A stretch of DNA of 64,000 nucleotides from Acidobacteriota bacterium (GTDB taxonomy: Bacteria; Acidobacteriota; Vicinamibacteria; Vicinamibacterales; 2-12-FULL-66-21). A program made the position numbers and the translations under genes. Location: assembly GCA_016184105.1 (NCBI GenBank), contig JACPDI010000013.1:1-64000 (forward strand), given 5' to 3'. This document shows positions 51,649-60,332 of the stretch, piece by piece. Within the stretch, counting starts at the first letter, position 1; every line of letters starts with the position of its first letter. Under the pieces are notes generated by a model. The model was not told the DNA's origin, searched no databases, and worked only from the letters and a program-made list of their open reading frames with translations.

Positions 51649-52070
51649 CCGCCAGGCGCAAGTCCAGGACCCCGACAAACCCGAAGGTCACCGCCGCACG
51701 GCCAAAGACGCGGGCCCGGCCGCGGAGGGTCGGCGCCGCCCGGGCCGAAACGAAGGAGATCGAGACCCTCCGCCGGGATCTCGAGCGCGCGGCAGCGCGC
51801 AGCGGCTCGCCGCGGTGGAACGCCAATCCCGATGACGTGCAGCGATCGGTGATGCAGCTCGTGCTCACGCTGGTGGAGTTCATCCGCCGCCTGCTCGAGC
51901 GCCAGGCGATCCGGCGCATGGAGAACCGCACGCTGACGAAAAAGCAAACCGAGGACGTCGGGTTCGCGCTCATGCGCCTGGAGGAGACGATCCAGGATCT
52001 CGCCAGGCAGTTCGATATCGATCCGGAGGAGTTGAATCTGGATTTGGGGGCGGTGGGGAGGCTGATGTAG
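51645..52070 (+). CDS. gvpK: gas vesicle protein GvpK
   Basis: A 141-residue protein, last gene of the operon. The family core is VMQLVLTLVEFIRRLLERQA, then IRRMENRTLTKKQTEDVGFA and LMRLEETIQDLARQFDIDPE, ending in ELNLDLGAVGRLM. GvpK is an accessory protein required for vesicle formation in several species. The N-terminus has a basic, disordered extension of about 45 residues. A minisatellite starts at its stop codon, and the tail of the opposite-strand propeller gene overlaps its last 100 bases. Confidence 0.9.
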   Translation: MTARRKSRTPTNPKVTAARPKTRARPRRVGAARAETKEIETLRRDLERAAARSGSPRWNANPDDVQRSVMQLVLTLVEFIRRLLERQAIRRMENRTLTKKQTEDVGFALMRLEETIQDLARQFDIDPEELNLDLGAVGRLM

Positions 52071-53238
52071 TTCGAGGGGTTCGAGGGGTTCGAGGGGTTC
52101 GAGGTTCGAGGTTCGAGGTTCGGGGTTCGAGAGGTTCAGGAGTTCCCGGTGTGGCCGCTTTTTCGGCCGATCGAGCCCCATTGAACTCGTACAATCCCGG
52201 CGCCACCAGCAGCCTTCCCGCCGGCGAGAATGACAGCGAGACCGGAGCGAGGATGCCCGTCGCGCCCCTGAACTGCACGGTTCGTTTCTTGTCGCCGTAG
52301 CGGTCGTAGACGTACGTGAACGGCGGCATCAGCGAGACCCAGAGATTGCCGTGCGCGTCTGCCGCGGCCGCGCGAACGTTGGGCGTCACGAAGGGCAGGT
52401 CTCCCTCGGGGGACTCCCGTCGCGGCCATCGTGCCGGCAGGTTCGCCACGATCTCGTCCACTTCCGGTCCTTCGACGTGCCGTTCGAAGAGCAGCCGTCC
52501 GTCGCGGTCGTACGCGCGGTACATCGGCACGCCGGTGGAAAACACGAAATAGAACCCGCCGCGTGGATTGACGATGGGCAGGCCGGTGTTCAACGCGAGG
52601 TGCAGGTCGTGGTCCGCTTCATGGCCCGTGCGGCGAAGCTGTCCGAAGGTGCGAAGCGGCGTGCCGGACATGCCGTACTCGGTGATGAGCGATCCCGTTT
52701 CCGGCTGGTTGATGAGCAGCGACCGCCCGGTGTACTGCAGCGATCCCACGCCGTTGACCACCAGGCTTCCCAGCGTCACCCGTATCGCGTTGCGGCCGGG
52801 CAGCGTGAAACCCGTGATGCGGATGCCGTTTGCGTCGAACAGTTGCACGCGCTCGCGAGAATTGGGCGCGTCGGCGACGACAAACGAGCTTTCGGGCTCG
52901 AGATCGAACGCCGACGGCTGCAGGAGGCGCCCTTCCTCGAACCCGATCTGAATGAGCTTGCGCGGCGCGCCCGCCCCGGGATCGATGCCGTACACGGCGT
53001 GGGCGCGGCGATCGAAGACGTAATACCGCCCGGACTTCGCCTGCTGAAACGCGGTGGGCTCCTGGAACGCGCCGGCAATGTGCGCGGGGAGCCCGCCGGT
53101 GGCTGTGAGGGTTTCAACGCGGACGGACGGTTGAAGTGATCCAGGTGCTCTCGGTGCTCCAGGTGCTTTGGGTGCTCCGGGTGCTCCGAGCACCGCGAGC
53201 ACCCCGAGCACCTGGAGCACCTTCAGCACCTGGAGCAC
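51970..53238 (-). CDS. exported NHL/beta-propeller protein with minisatellite-encoded ends
   Basis: A 422-residue protein as read. The core (about residues 40-360) is a beta-propeller: AFQQAKSGRYYVFDRRAHAV, SFVVADAPNSRERVQLFDAN, GGFYFVFSTGVPMYRAYDRD, ADAHGNLWVSLMPPFTYVYD and SLSFSPAGRLLVAPGLYEF. This matches the 6-bladed NHL-type proteins common in Acidobacteriota. The likely GTG start at 53238 (G-run upstream) opens a hydrophobic leader LQVLKVLQVLGVLAVLGAPG encoded by a tandem GTGCTCCAG repeat. The C-terminal ~60 residues (EPRTSNLEPRTPRTPRT and beyond) come from a second minisatellite and overlap gvpK, so the natural C-terminus was probably near 52170. Function unknown. Confidence 0.6.
   Translation of the reverse strand: MLQVLKVLQVLGVLAVLGAPGAPKAPGAPRAPGSLQPSVRVETLTATGGLPAHIAGAFQEPTAFQQAKSGRYYVFDRRAHAVYGIDPGAGAPRKLIQIGFEEGRLLQPSAFDLEPESSFVVADAPNSRERVQLFDANGIRITGFTLPGRNAIRVTLGSLVVNGVGSLQYTGRSLLINQPETGSLITEYGMSGTPLRTFGQLRRTGHEADHDLHLALNTGLPIVNPRGGFYFVFSTGVPMYRAYDRDGRLLFERHVEGPEVDEIVANLPARWPRRESPEGDLPFVTPNVRAAAADAHGNLWVSLMPPFTYVYDRYGDKKRTVQFRGATGILAPVSLSFSPAGRLLVAPGLYEFNGARSAEKAATPGTPEPLEPRTSNLEPRTPRTPRTPRTTSASPPPPNPDSTPPDRYRTAWRDPGSSPPGA
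52070..52145. repeat. GGGGTTCGA minisatellite
   Basis: Tandem nonamers GAGGGGTTC, changing to GAGGTTC heptamers, begin at the gvpK stop and end in the 3' part of the propeller gene on the opposite strand. The array is the junction between two convergent genes. Confidence 0.8.
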
Positions 53239-53245
53239 CTGGCGC
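53140..53245. repeat. inverted GGTGCTCC minisatellite
   Basis: About 100 bases of GGTGCTCNG units (53144-53188) followed by the complementary GAGCACCNN units (53189-53240). The two halves can form a long hairpin. It lies between the E1 dehydrogenase stop and the propeller core, and encodes that protein's N-terminal leader (VLQ/VLK/VLG units) and the following GAP-repeat linker. Confidence 0.8.
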
Positions 53246-53251
53246 CCCCCG

Positions 53252-55390
53252 TCAGTACCGCGCGATCTCTTGAATCGCCTCGAGGACGTCGCTCGACTGC
53301 GGCAGGATCTCTTCCTCGAGATCCGGGCAGTACGCGACCGGCGTATCCATGGCGGCCACGCGCCGGACCGGCGCGTCGAGGTGCTCGAACAGCTCCCCCG
53401 CGATCCGCGCCGCCAGCTCGGCGCCAAAGCCGCACGTCAGCTGATCTTCGTGCGCGATGATGACGCGGTTGGTCTCGCGCACGGCCTTCGCGATGCCGTC
53501 CCAGTCGTACGGGATGATGGTGCGCAGATCGATCACGCGCGCGCTGATGCCGTCCTTCTCCGCCTGCTGGGCGGCGAGCAGAGACCGCTGCACGAGCGCC
53601 CCCCACGTGACGACGGTGACGTCCGTGCCGTCGCGACGCACCGCCCCCTTGCCGAACGGCACCATGTACTCCGCACCCTGATACGGCGCTTTGTTGTACG
53701 TCTGCCGGTACAGATGCTTGTGCTCGAGGAACAGCACGGGATCGTCACAACGAATCGCGGTGCGCAGCAGTCCCCCCGCGTCCTGCGCGTTCGACGGGAA
53801 CACGACCCGCAGGCCCGGGCAGTGCGCGAAGATGCTCTCGCCGCACTGGCTGTGGTACGGCGCACCGCCGCGCAGGTACCCGCCGATCGCCACCCGCACG
53901 ACCGCCGGGCACGAGAACGCGTTGTTGGAGCGATACCGCAGCATCGACATCTCGTCGCGCAGCTGCATCATCGCCGGCCAGATGTAGTCGAAAAACTGGA
54001 TCTCGACCACCGGCTTGATCCCGCGGGTGGCCATGCCGATGGCCCGGCCGACGATGTTGGCCTCGGCGAGCGGCGAATTGAACACGCGCACGCTGCCGAA
54101 CGCCTTCTGCAGCCCGTGCGTGACCTTGAACACCCCGCCCTTGCCCGGGACCTTCGCGGCTGCGCTCTCGCGGCTGCAGTCCGCGACGTCTTCGCCGAAG
54201 ACCACGATCCGGGCGTCACGCGCCATCTCGTCCTTCACCGTGCGGTTGATGGCCGCGACCATCGTGTCCGGCTTCCCCTCGGGCTGCGGCGTGGTGTCGA
54301 ACGCCGGCGACGTGGGATCGACGTCAGGCGAGTACACGTAGAGCGCGGCGGTGTCTTTCGCCGGCCGTGGTGCCGCCATCGCGCGCTCGACGGCCTCGTT
54401 GATCGCCTTCTCGACGTCCTTTGCGATGGTGGCCAGCGCCGCCTCGTCCACCAGTTCCTCGCTCTTGAGGAAGTCCGCGAAGCGCACGATCGGGTCGCGG
54501 CGCGCTTCTTCCGCGCGTTCCTCCGGCGTCTTGTACAGCCGCTCGTCGTCGGAGAGCGAGTGCGAGTACGGCCGGATGACTTTCGCGTGAACGAGCGCCG
54601 GCCCCTTGCGCGCGCGCGCGTACGCGACCGCCTCCTTGTACGCGCGATAGCTCGCCAGCACGTCGGTCCCGTCGGTGCGCACGACCTTCAGGCCGGGAAA
54701 CGACTCGACGAGACGCGAGATGTCGCCGCCGGGTGTCTGCACTTCGACGGGCACGGAGATCGCGTATCCGTTGTCCTCGATCAGGTAAACGACCGGCAGC
54801 TTGCGCGTGCACGCCGTGTTCAGCGACTCCCAGAACTCGCCTTCGCTGGTCGTCCCGTCGCCGAGCGAGACGTACACCACCTCGTCGTCCCGGAAACGGT
54901 CGCGGCGATCGGCGATGCCGTCGATCTTCGAGTAGAGCAGGCCCGCTTCCGCGCAGCCGATCGCCTGGAGGCACTGCGTGCCCGTCGGGCTGGACTGCGA
55001 GACGATGTGGAGGCGTGTGTGGCCCCAGTGCGAGGGCATCTGCCGTCCGCCGGATGAGGGGTCGTCCTTCGCGCCCACGGCCGCCAGGAACATTTCTTCG
55101 GCGGTGACGCCCAGCGTGAGGCACAGCGCGCGATCGCGGTAGTACGGGTAGAACCAGTCGTGACCCGGCTTCAGGTTCATCCCCGCCGCGACGAGGATCG
55201 CCTCGTGGCCGGCGCCGCTGATCTGGAAGAAAATGAGGCTCTGGTTCTTGAGCTGAATCTCCTTGTCGTCGATGCGGCGCGACAGCAGCATCGTCCGATA
55301 GATGCGAAGGAGATCCTCCGGGGAGAGGCCTTCGTAGCGGTCCGTCCCGCTGCGCGCGGTCGCGGCCGGGCCGTTCGTCACTGCCTTCAT
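53252..55390 (-). CDS. fused alpha-beta E1 component of a 2-oxoacid dehydrogenase
   Basis: A thiamine-diphosphate enzyme of 712 residues that would decarboxylate a branched-chain 2-oxoacid or pyruvate/acetoin and pass the acyl group to a lipoyl E2. The alpha half (1-345) has the ThDP motif [18 protein letters not shown] ending in EDNGYAIS, and the phosphorylation-loop-like [16 protein letters not shown]. The beta half (about 370-712) has [60 protein letters not shown] and the C-terminal transketolase-C domain. Both halves, normally separate proteins, are in one chain. ATG 55390 is chosen over 55471. No E2 or E3 gene is adjacent, so the substrate is not settled. Confidence 0.88.
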   Translation of the reverse strand: MKAVTNGPAATARSGTDRYEGLSPEDLLRIYRTMLLSRRIDDKEIQLKNQSLIFFQISGAGHEAILVAAGMNLKPGHDWFYPYYRDRALCLTLGVTAEEMFLAAVGAKDDPSSGGRQMPSHWGHTRLHIVSQSSPTGTQCLQAIGCAEAGLLYSKIDGIADRRDRFRDDEVVYVSLGDGTTSEGEFWESLNTACTRKLPVVYLIEDNGYAISVPVEVQTPGGDISRLVESFPGLKVVRTDGTDVLASYRAYKEAVAYARARKGPALVHAKVIRPYSHSLSDDERLYKTPEERAEEARRDPIVRFADFLKSEELVDEAALATIAKDVEKAINEAVERAMAAPRPAKDTAALYVYSPDVDPTSPAFDTTPQPEGKPDTMVAAINRTVKDEMARDARIVVFGEDVADCSRESAAAKVPGKGGVFKVTHGLQKAFGSVRVFNSPLAEANIVGRAIGMATRGIKPVVEIQFFDYIWPAMMQLRDEMSMLRYRSNNAFSCPAVVRVAIGGYLRGGAPYHSQCGESIFAHCPGLRVVFPSNAQDAGGLLRTAIRCDDPVLFLEHKHLYRQTYNKAPYQGAEYMVPFGKGAVRRDGTDVTVVTWGALVQRSLLAAQQAEKDGISARVIDLRTIIPYDWDGIAKAVRETNRVIIAHEDQLTCGFGAELAARIAGELFEHLDAPVRRVAAMDTPVAYCPDLEEEILPQSSDVLEAIQEIARY

Positions 55391-55436
55391 CCAAGTAGTA
55401 TAAGATTTTCCGCGTTCCAGCACGACAGGAGTCCCC

Positions 55437-57578
55437 ATGCGCATGAGCCGTCTTCTGATGGCGCTGGCCATCGTTCTGGCGTGGCCGCGTCCCGTTCCGG
55501 CGCAATCGTCGCCGTTTCTTGCCGAACCGGCCTATCGCGCGCTCGTCAACGAGATTTCGGGTGATATCGCGTACGAACACGTGCGGTGGTTCACCCACTA
55601 CCACCGCCCGATGGGAGGAAGCGAGGGGTACCAGGCGGTCGAGAAGTACGTGTACGACAAGGCCCGGCAGTACGGCCTCGAAGAGGTGCGCATCATCAGG
55701 CTGAAACAGAACGGCCCGAGCTGGAGCCCGCGCGCAAGCGAGCTGTGGCTGATCGAACCGGAGATGCGCCGCCTCGCGTTCAATACCGAGGTGCCGCTGG
55801 CGCTGGCCGACTACAGCCGGCCGGCGAACGTGCCCGCCGCGGAACTCGTCGATATCGGCGAGGGAGCCGCGTCGGACCTCGAAGGGAAAGACCTCGCCGG
55901 CAAGGTGGTGCTGACCTCGGGTCCGGTGTCGCGGGCGATGGAGGACGCGGTGTGGAAGCGCGGCGCGCTTGGCGTCCTCGCGTACTCCACGGCGCGGATG
56001 CCGGACTATCCCGATCAGTACCCGTGGATGCGCGTGCCGGTGGAGAACCGCGACAAGACGAAGCCGGGCACGTGGGCGTTCGTGCTGCAGCCTCGCGAAG
56101 GGGAACGGCTTCGCGCCGAGCTGAAAGCGACGAAACGCCCCTACAAGGTTCGCGCGGCCGTCAACGCCGAGTTCCACAAGGAGTCCTACCAGTCGATCGT
56201 GGAAGGGGTGATCCGCGGCACCGAGATCCACGATCAGGACCTCGTGCTCACCGGCCACCTCCAGGAAGAGATGTTCTCGGCGAACGACGATGCGAGCGGC
56301 TGCGCCAACGTGCTGGAGATCGCCCGCGCGCTCAAGAAGATGGTTGATGAGGGGACGCTGCCGCGGCCGCGCCGCGACATCCGGTTCTGGTGGCTCGACG
56401 AGATCAGCGCGTCCGAGCAGTACTTCGCCGACAACCCCGCGGAGACGAAGCAGCTGCTGGCCAACATCAACCAGGACATGGTTGGCGCGAAGCAATCCGC
56501 CGGAAGCCGCGTGCAGTTCGTGACGCGGCCGCCGCACTCGCGCGCCTCGTACCTGGGTGACGTCATCGAGTCGATCGTCGAGTCGCTCGTCGCCGGCAAC
56601 ACGGCGTTCCTTTCCGCGGGGCAGGCGGCGCAGCTCCGGCAGGGTCCCGACGCGATTCCTGCCACGACCACGAGCGATGCACCGTTCAGCAGGCCCGTGT
56701 TGTCCCGCCTTGGCACGCACGAACGCTACGACGCCCGGGTTGTGCCGTTCCACAACAACACCGACCACCAGGTGTTCAACATGGCCGTCATCGGCGTGCC
56801 TGGCGTCACCTTCACGAACTGGCCCGACCCCTTCATCCATTCGAGTGACGACGACCTGTGGCAGATCGACCCGACGCAGCTGAAGCGCAACGCGGTCGCG
56901 GTCGCGGGTGCGGCGCTCTACCTCGCCAACGCCGGTGACGCGGAGGCGGTCACGCTCGGCACGGAGCTGTACGGGCGCGCCCTCGAGCGGCTGAGCCGCG
57001 ACGCGCGCGTGGCCATGACGATGAACGACTACGCGCGCGGCGCGAACCTGGTGCGACAGGCGGCACGGCGCGAGCGGCGGACCCTCGAGTCGGTCTCACG
57101 GTTTGCCACGCCCGGCGGCGCGGGAGAGCGGGCGCTGAAGGCGCTCATCCAGCAGCTGCCCACCGAGGACAACGCGGAGATGCGGTTGTCCGCGTACGTC
57201 GCCGGCGTGACCGGCACGAAGCCGGCGTCGGCCGCGGCGCCGTCTCCGCGCGAGAAAGAGCTGGCGACCATGGTGCCGTCCATCGCCGTGTCCATCCAGG
57301 AGTACCTCGACACGCGCGCGCAGCTGAAGCGCCCGCCTGCCCTCCACAGCCTGATGGCGTATGAGGTCATGAACTTCGTGGACGGCACGAACACGTATCT
57401 CGACATCTTCCGGGCCGTATCGGCCGAGGCGGACGCCGCCGGCGACTGGTACTACGGCACGGTGACGCTCGAGGACGTCGCGAGCTACCTTGATTCGGCA
57501 AAAGCCGCCGGCATCGTCACCGTGAAGACCGTGCCGTTGCCGGCGCGTAAGACGACGAGCGGAAAGGGCACCCGATGA
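55437..57578 (+). CDS. exported M28-family zinc aminopeptidase with PA domain
   Basis: A 713-residue peptidase with a signal peptide ([18 protein letters not shown]). A protease-associated domain lies at about 120-250 ([20 protein letters not shown]). The catalytic domain has [20 protein letters not shown] (first zinc His and bridging Asp), [18 protein letters not shown] (Glu pair), NINQDMVG (Asp) and [12 protein letters not shown] (late His). These fit M28 co-catalytic zinc enzymes. The C-terminal ~200 residues are helical. It probably releases amino acids from peptides outside the inner membrane. The cupin gene is coupled by an ATGA overlap. Confidence 0.85.
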   Translation: MRMSRLLMALAIVLAWPRPVPAQSSPFLAEPAYRALVNEISGDIAYEHVRWFTHYHRPMGGSEGYQAVEKYVYDKARQYGLEEVRIIRLKQNGPSWSPRASELWLIEPEMRRLAFNTEVPLALADYSRPANVPAAELVDIGEGAASDLEGKDLAGKVVLTSGPVSRAMEDAVWKRGALGVLAYSTARMPDYPDQYPWMRVPVENRDKTKPGTWAFVLQPREGERLRAELKATKRPYKVRAAVNAEFHKESYQSIVEGVIRGTEIHDQDLVLTGHLQEEMFSANDDASGCANVLEIARALKKMVDEGTLPRPRRDIRFWWLDEISASEQYFADNPAETKQLLANINQDMVGAKQSAGSRVQFVTRPPHSRASYLGDVIESIVESLVAGNTAFLSAGQAAQLRQGPDAIPATTTSDAPFSRPVLSRLGTHERYDARVVPFHNNTDHQVFNMAVIGVPGVTFTNWPDPFIHSSDDDLWQIDPTQLKRNAVAVAGAALYLANAGDAEAVTLGTELYGRALERLSRDARVAMTMNDYARGANLVRQAARRERRTLESVSRFATPGGAGERALKALIQQLPTEDNAEMRLSAYVAGVTGTKPASAAAPSPREKELATMVPSIAVSIQEYLDTRAQLKRPPALHSLMAYEVMNFVDGTNTYLDIFRAVSAEADAAGDWYYGTVTLEDVASYLDSAKAAGIVTVKTVPLPARKTTSGKGTR

Positions 57579-57940
57579 CGACCGAAACGGTCACGCTGCA
57601 CCGCTGGGACGAGATCGAACACGAGAAAGTCACCGAGATGATCTCGCGCAAGCTCGTCACCGGCGCGAAAGAGATGCTCGCGCAGATCTATCTGAAGAAA
57701 GGCGCCATCGTTCCGGCCCACAAGCACGAGAGCGAGCAGATGACGTACGTCCTGCAGGGGGCGCTGAAGTTCGTCATCGGCGGCGAGGAAATCACCGTGC
57801 GCGAGGGAGAAGTGCTCCACATTCCGTCGTGGGTGGAACACCAGGCGGAGGCGCTCGACGACACGTTCGAGCTCGACCTGTTCAGCCCGATCCGGCAGGA
57901 CTGGCTGGACAAGACGGATGACTACTTTCACAAGAAGTAA
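57575..57940 (+). CDS. small cupin-domain protein
   Basis: A 121-residue cytoplasmic single-domain cupin. Motif 1 is GAIVPAHKHESEQMTYVLQG, holding two His, a Glu-type ligand and the glycine. Motif 2 is GEVLHIPSWVEHQAEALDD with the last His ligand. Metal binding is likely, but the substrate is unknown; the type resembles pectin-degradation or quercetinase-like small cupins. Its ATG overlaps the stop of the M28 peptidase gene, and the SDR gene follows after 26 bases. Confidence 0.8.
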   Translation: MTTETVTLHRWDEIEHEKVTEMISRKLVTGAKEMLAQIYLKKGAIVPAHKHESEQMTYVLQGALKFVIGGEEITVREGEVLHIPSWVEHQAEALDDTFELDLFSPIRQDWLDKTDDYFHKK

Positions 57941-57966
57941 GAAGTAGAAAGACAAGAAGGGAAAAC

Positions 57967-58758
57967 GTGGAGACAGGATTGAAAGGCAGGGTTGCCCTCG
58001 TGTGCGCGGCGAGCGAGGGGCTCGGGCGCGCGGCCGCCGACTCGCTCGCGGCCGAAGGGTGCCGGCTGGCCATCTGTTCGCGCCGCGAGCCGGCGATCGA
58101 GCAGGCGGCCGGCGAGATCCGCCGCGAACGCGGCGTCGAGGTGCTCGCCGTGGCGGCCGATCTCAGGGACGCGGCGGACATCTCGCGCCTGGTCTCGAAG
58201 ACCGTGGAGGCCTTCGGCGGCCTCGACGTGCTGGTCACCAACGTGGGCGGCCCGAAACCCGGATTGTTCGACACGCTCGCAGACAGCGACTGGTACGATG
58301 CGGTGGACCTGCTGCTGATGAGCGCGGTGCGGCTCTCGCGCGAAGCCATACCGCACATGAAGGCCCGCGGCGGCGGGCGGATCGTGCACATCACGTCCGT
58401 GGCCGTGAAGCAGCCGGTCGCCGGCCTGATGCTCTCGAACGCCGTGCGCGCGGCGGTGATTGGTTTTGCGAAGACCTTGTCGCGCGAGCTGGCGCGAGAC
58501 AACATCACCGTCAACTGCGTCGCACCCGGCTACACGCGGACCGCGCGCATCACCCGCCTCAACGAGGCCGCGGCCGCCCGCGAGGGGCAACCGGTCGCGG
58601 CGATCGAACAGAAGCTCGTGTCGCAGATTCCGATGGGACGGCTCGGCGAGCCGCGCGAGCTGGCGGATCTCATCGCGTTCCTCGCGTCCGATCGGGCCGG
58701 CTACATGACCGGCAGCGTGATCCAGGTGGATGGCGGCGCCGTCGCCGGCATTCTTTAG
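57967..58758 (+). CDS. atypical SDR-family oxidoreductase
   Basis: A 263-residue Rossmann protein starting at GTG. The cofactor loop reads CAASEGLGRA, where classical enzymes have T-G-x3-G-x-G. The N-N-A-G strand is VTNVGG. The catalytic segment reads ITSVAVKQPVAGLMLSNAVR, in which the expected Tyr-x3-Lys is replaced by S-N-x-x-R. This combination marks the 3-ketoacyl-reductase-like subgroup that lacks the standard tetrad. The C-terminal parts APGYTRTARITRLN and YMTGSVIQVDGGA are normal. Enzymatic activity is uncertain, though the subgroup is widespread. Confidence 0.8.
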   Translation: METGLKGRVALVCAASEGLGRAAADSLAAEGCRLAICSRREPAIEQAAGEIRRERGVEVLAVAADLRDAADISRLVSKTVEAFGGLDVLVTNVGGPKPGLFDTLADSDWYDAVDLLLMSAVRLSREAIPHMKARGGGRIVHITSVAVKQPVAGLMLSNAVRAAVIGFAKTLSRELARDNITVNCVAPGYTRTARITRLNEAAAAREGQPVAAIEQKLVSQIPMGRLGEPRELADLIAFLASDRAGYMTGSVIQVDGGAVAGIL

Positions 58759-58776
58759 GAAGCCAGGAGGCTGACC

Positions 58777-59337
58777 ATGGGATTCCTCGTGCTCCTCGCG
58801 ATTGTCGCCGTCGTTTTGTTCTGGGGGATCGGGATCTACAACCGCCTCGTCCGCCTCAAGAACCAGGTCGCCAACGGCTGGCGGCAGATCGACGTGCAGT
58901 TGAAGCGCCGGCACGACCTGATTCCGAACCTCGTGAACACCGTCAAGGGGGCGATGGAGTTCGAGCGGGACACCCTCACTCGCGTCATGGAGGCACGCGC
59001 GAAGGCGGTGTCGGCCGCCACGCCGGCGGCCGCGGGACGCGCCGAGGGAGAGCTGACGCAGGCCCTGGGGCGCCTGTTCGCCGTCGCCGAGAGCTATCCC
59101 GCGCTGAAGGCCAACGAGAACGTGAAGATGCTCCAGGAGGAGCTGGCATCCACGGAGAACAAGATCGGATTCGCCCGGCAGTTCTACAACGATGTGGCGA
59201 CGGCCTACAACACGGCGCGCGAGACGTTCCCCTCGAACATCGTCGCGTCGAGCATGAACTTCACGGCGGCGGAGCTCTTCGAGCTGGCTGACGAGGCCGA
59301 GCGCGCCGTGCCGGCCGTCGACCTGTCGATGAAATGA
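58777..59337 (+). CDS. LemA family protein
   Basis: A 186-residue membrane-anchored protein. One N-terminal helix (FLVLLAIVAVVLFWGIGIYN) is followed by the LemA four-helix core: RLKNQVANGWRQIDVQLKRR, HDLIPNLVNTVKGAMEFERD, YPALKANENVKMLQEELAST and RQFYNDVATAYNTARETFPS. LemA proteins are often encoded next to M48 peptidases, as here, where its TGA overlaps the htpX-like ATG. They are thought to work with that peptidase in membrane quality control. Confidence 0.92.
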   Translation: MGFLVLLAIVAVVLFWGIGIYNRLVRLKNQVANGWRQIDVQLKRRHDLIPNLVNTVKGAMEFERDTLTRVMEARAKAVSAATPAAAGRAEGELTQALGRLFAVAESYPALKANENVKMLQEELASTENKIGFARQFYNDVATAYNTARETFPSNIVASSMNFTAAELFELADEAERAVPAVDLSMK

Positions 59338-60332
59338 ATCTCTTCGATCAGCAGAAATCCAACCGCCGGAAGACGTGGTTCATCATGGCCGTCTTCGTGG
59401 GATTCCTGCTGCTCCTCGGGGCGGGCTTCGACCTGTTCGTCCTCGGCCAGAACGGCGTGCCGATCCCATTCGGCGCGCTCGCGGCGCTCGGCGTCGGCGG
59501 CGCCAGCGCCTGGACCGGCTACCTGCACGGCGACCGCGCCGTGCTGCTGTCGTCCGGCGCCGTGCCGATCGAACAGGCCGCTGCGGCGCTGGAGTGGCCG
59601 GACGGGCCACTGAAGCTGAAACAGTACGAAAACATCGTCGAGGAGATGGCGATTGCCTCCGGCCTGCCGAAGCCGGCGGTCTACGTCATTCCCGATCCCG
59701 ACCCGAACGCGTTCGCGACCGGGCGCGATCCGGAGCACGCCTCGCTGGCCGTCACCCGCGGCCTGCTGGACATGCTGAACCGCGAGCAGCTTCAAGGGGT
59801 CGTGGGCCACGAGATGAGCCATGTCCGGAATTACGACATCCGGCTCATGACCATCATCGCGGCGCTGGTGGGCGCGATCGCGTTGATTGCCGACTGGACC
59901 GGGCGCGCGATGCGTCACGGCTTCGGCGGCGGCGGGGGTCGGCGTGGAGGCAAGGGCAAGGGAAATGCGGCGGGCCTCGTGTTGCTGGCGATCTGGATCG
60001 TCGCCCTCCTCGTCGCGCCGTTCGTCTCGCGCCTGCTCGCCCTGTCCGTCTCGCGGCGCCGCGAATATCTCGCCGACGCCTCGTCCGCGGAGTTGACGCG
60101 CAATCCGGTCGCGCTCGCCGAAGCGCTGCAGAAAATCGAGTACGCCGCCGGGCCGACCAAGGCCATCAAGCAGGGCAGCGCCCACCTGTGCATCGCCGAT
60201 CCGCTCGGTCGCGCGGTGACGTCGAAGGAAGGCTACTGGGCGGACTGGTTCGCCACGCACCCGCCGATGGTCAAGCGCATTTCCGCGCTGCGGCAGATGG
60301 CCTACCTGCAGGCGCATCCGCAGGCTCAGTGA
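59334..60332 (+). CDS. htpX: HtpX-like M48 membrane zinc metalloprotease
   Basis: A 332-residue inner-membrane protease. Two N-terminal helices (about 15-62) precede the catalytic site GVVGHEMSHVRNYDIRLM (HEMSH at 159-163). Two more hydrophobic helices flank a glycine-rich loop (FGGGGGRRGGKGKG), and the third zinc ligand lies in SRRREYLADASSAELTRNP. It degrades damaged membrane proteins, as HtpX does in Escherichia coli. It is coupled to lemA by an ATGA overlap and converges on the rhomboid gene with a seven-base overlap. Confidence 0.92.
   Translation: MNLFDQQKSNRRKTWFIMAVFVGFLLLLGAGFDLFVLGQNGVPIPFGALAALGVGGASAWTGYLHGDRAVLLSSGAVPIEQAAAALEWPDGPLKLKQYENIVEEMAIASGLPKPAVYVIPDPDPNAFATGRDPEHASLAVTRGLLDMLNREQLQGVVGHEMSHVRNYDIRLMTIIAALVGAIALIADWTGRAMRHGFGGGGGRRGGKGKGNAAGLVLLAIWIVALLVAPFVSRLLALSVSRRREYLADASSAELTRNPVALAEALQKIEYAAGPTKAIKQGSAHLCIADPLGRAVTSKEGYWADWFATHPPMVKRISALRQMAYLQAHPQAQ

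Noticed and set aside
53140-53245. Rho-independent terminator only
   Set aside because: The hairpin is long and repeat-built without a T-run, and it is translated; it may still hinder transcription.
54324-56840. 838-codon open frame on the minus strand
   Set aside because: Crosses two real genes and includes an out-of-frame copy of the E1 dehydrogenase; no motif of its own.
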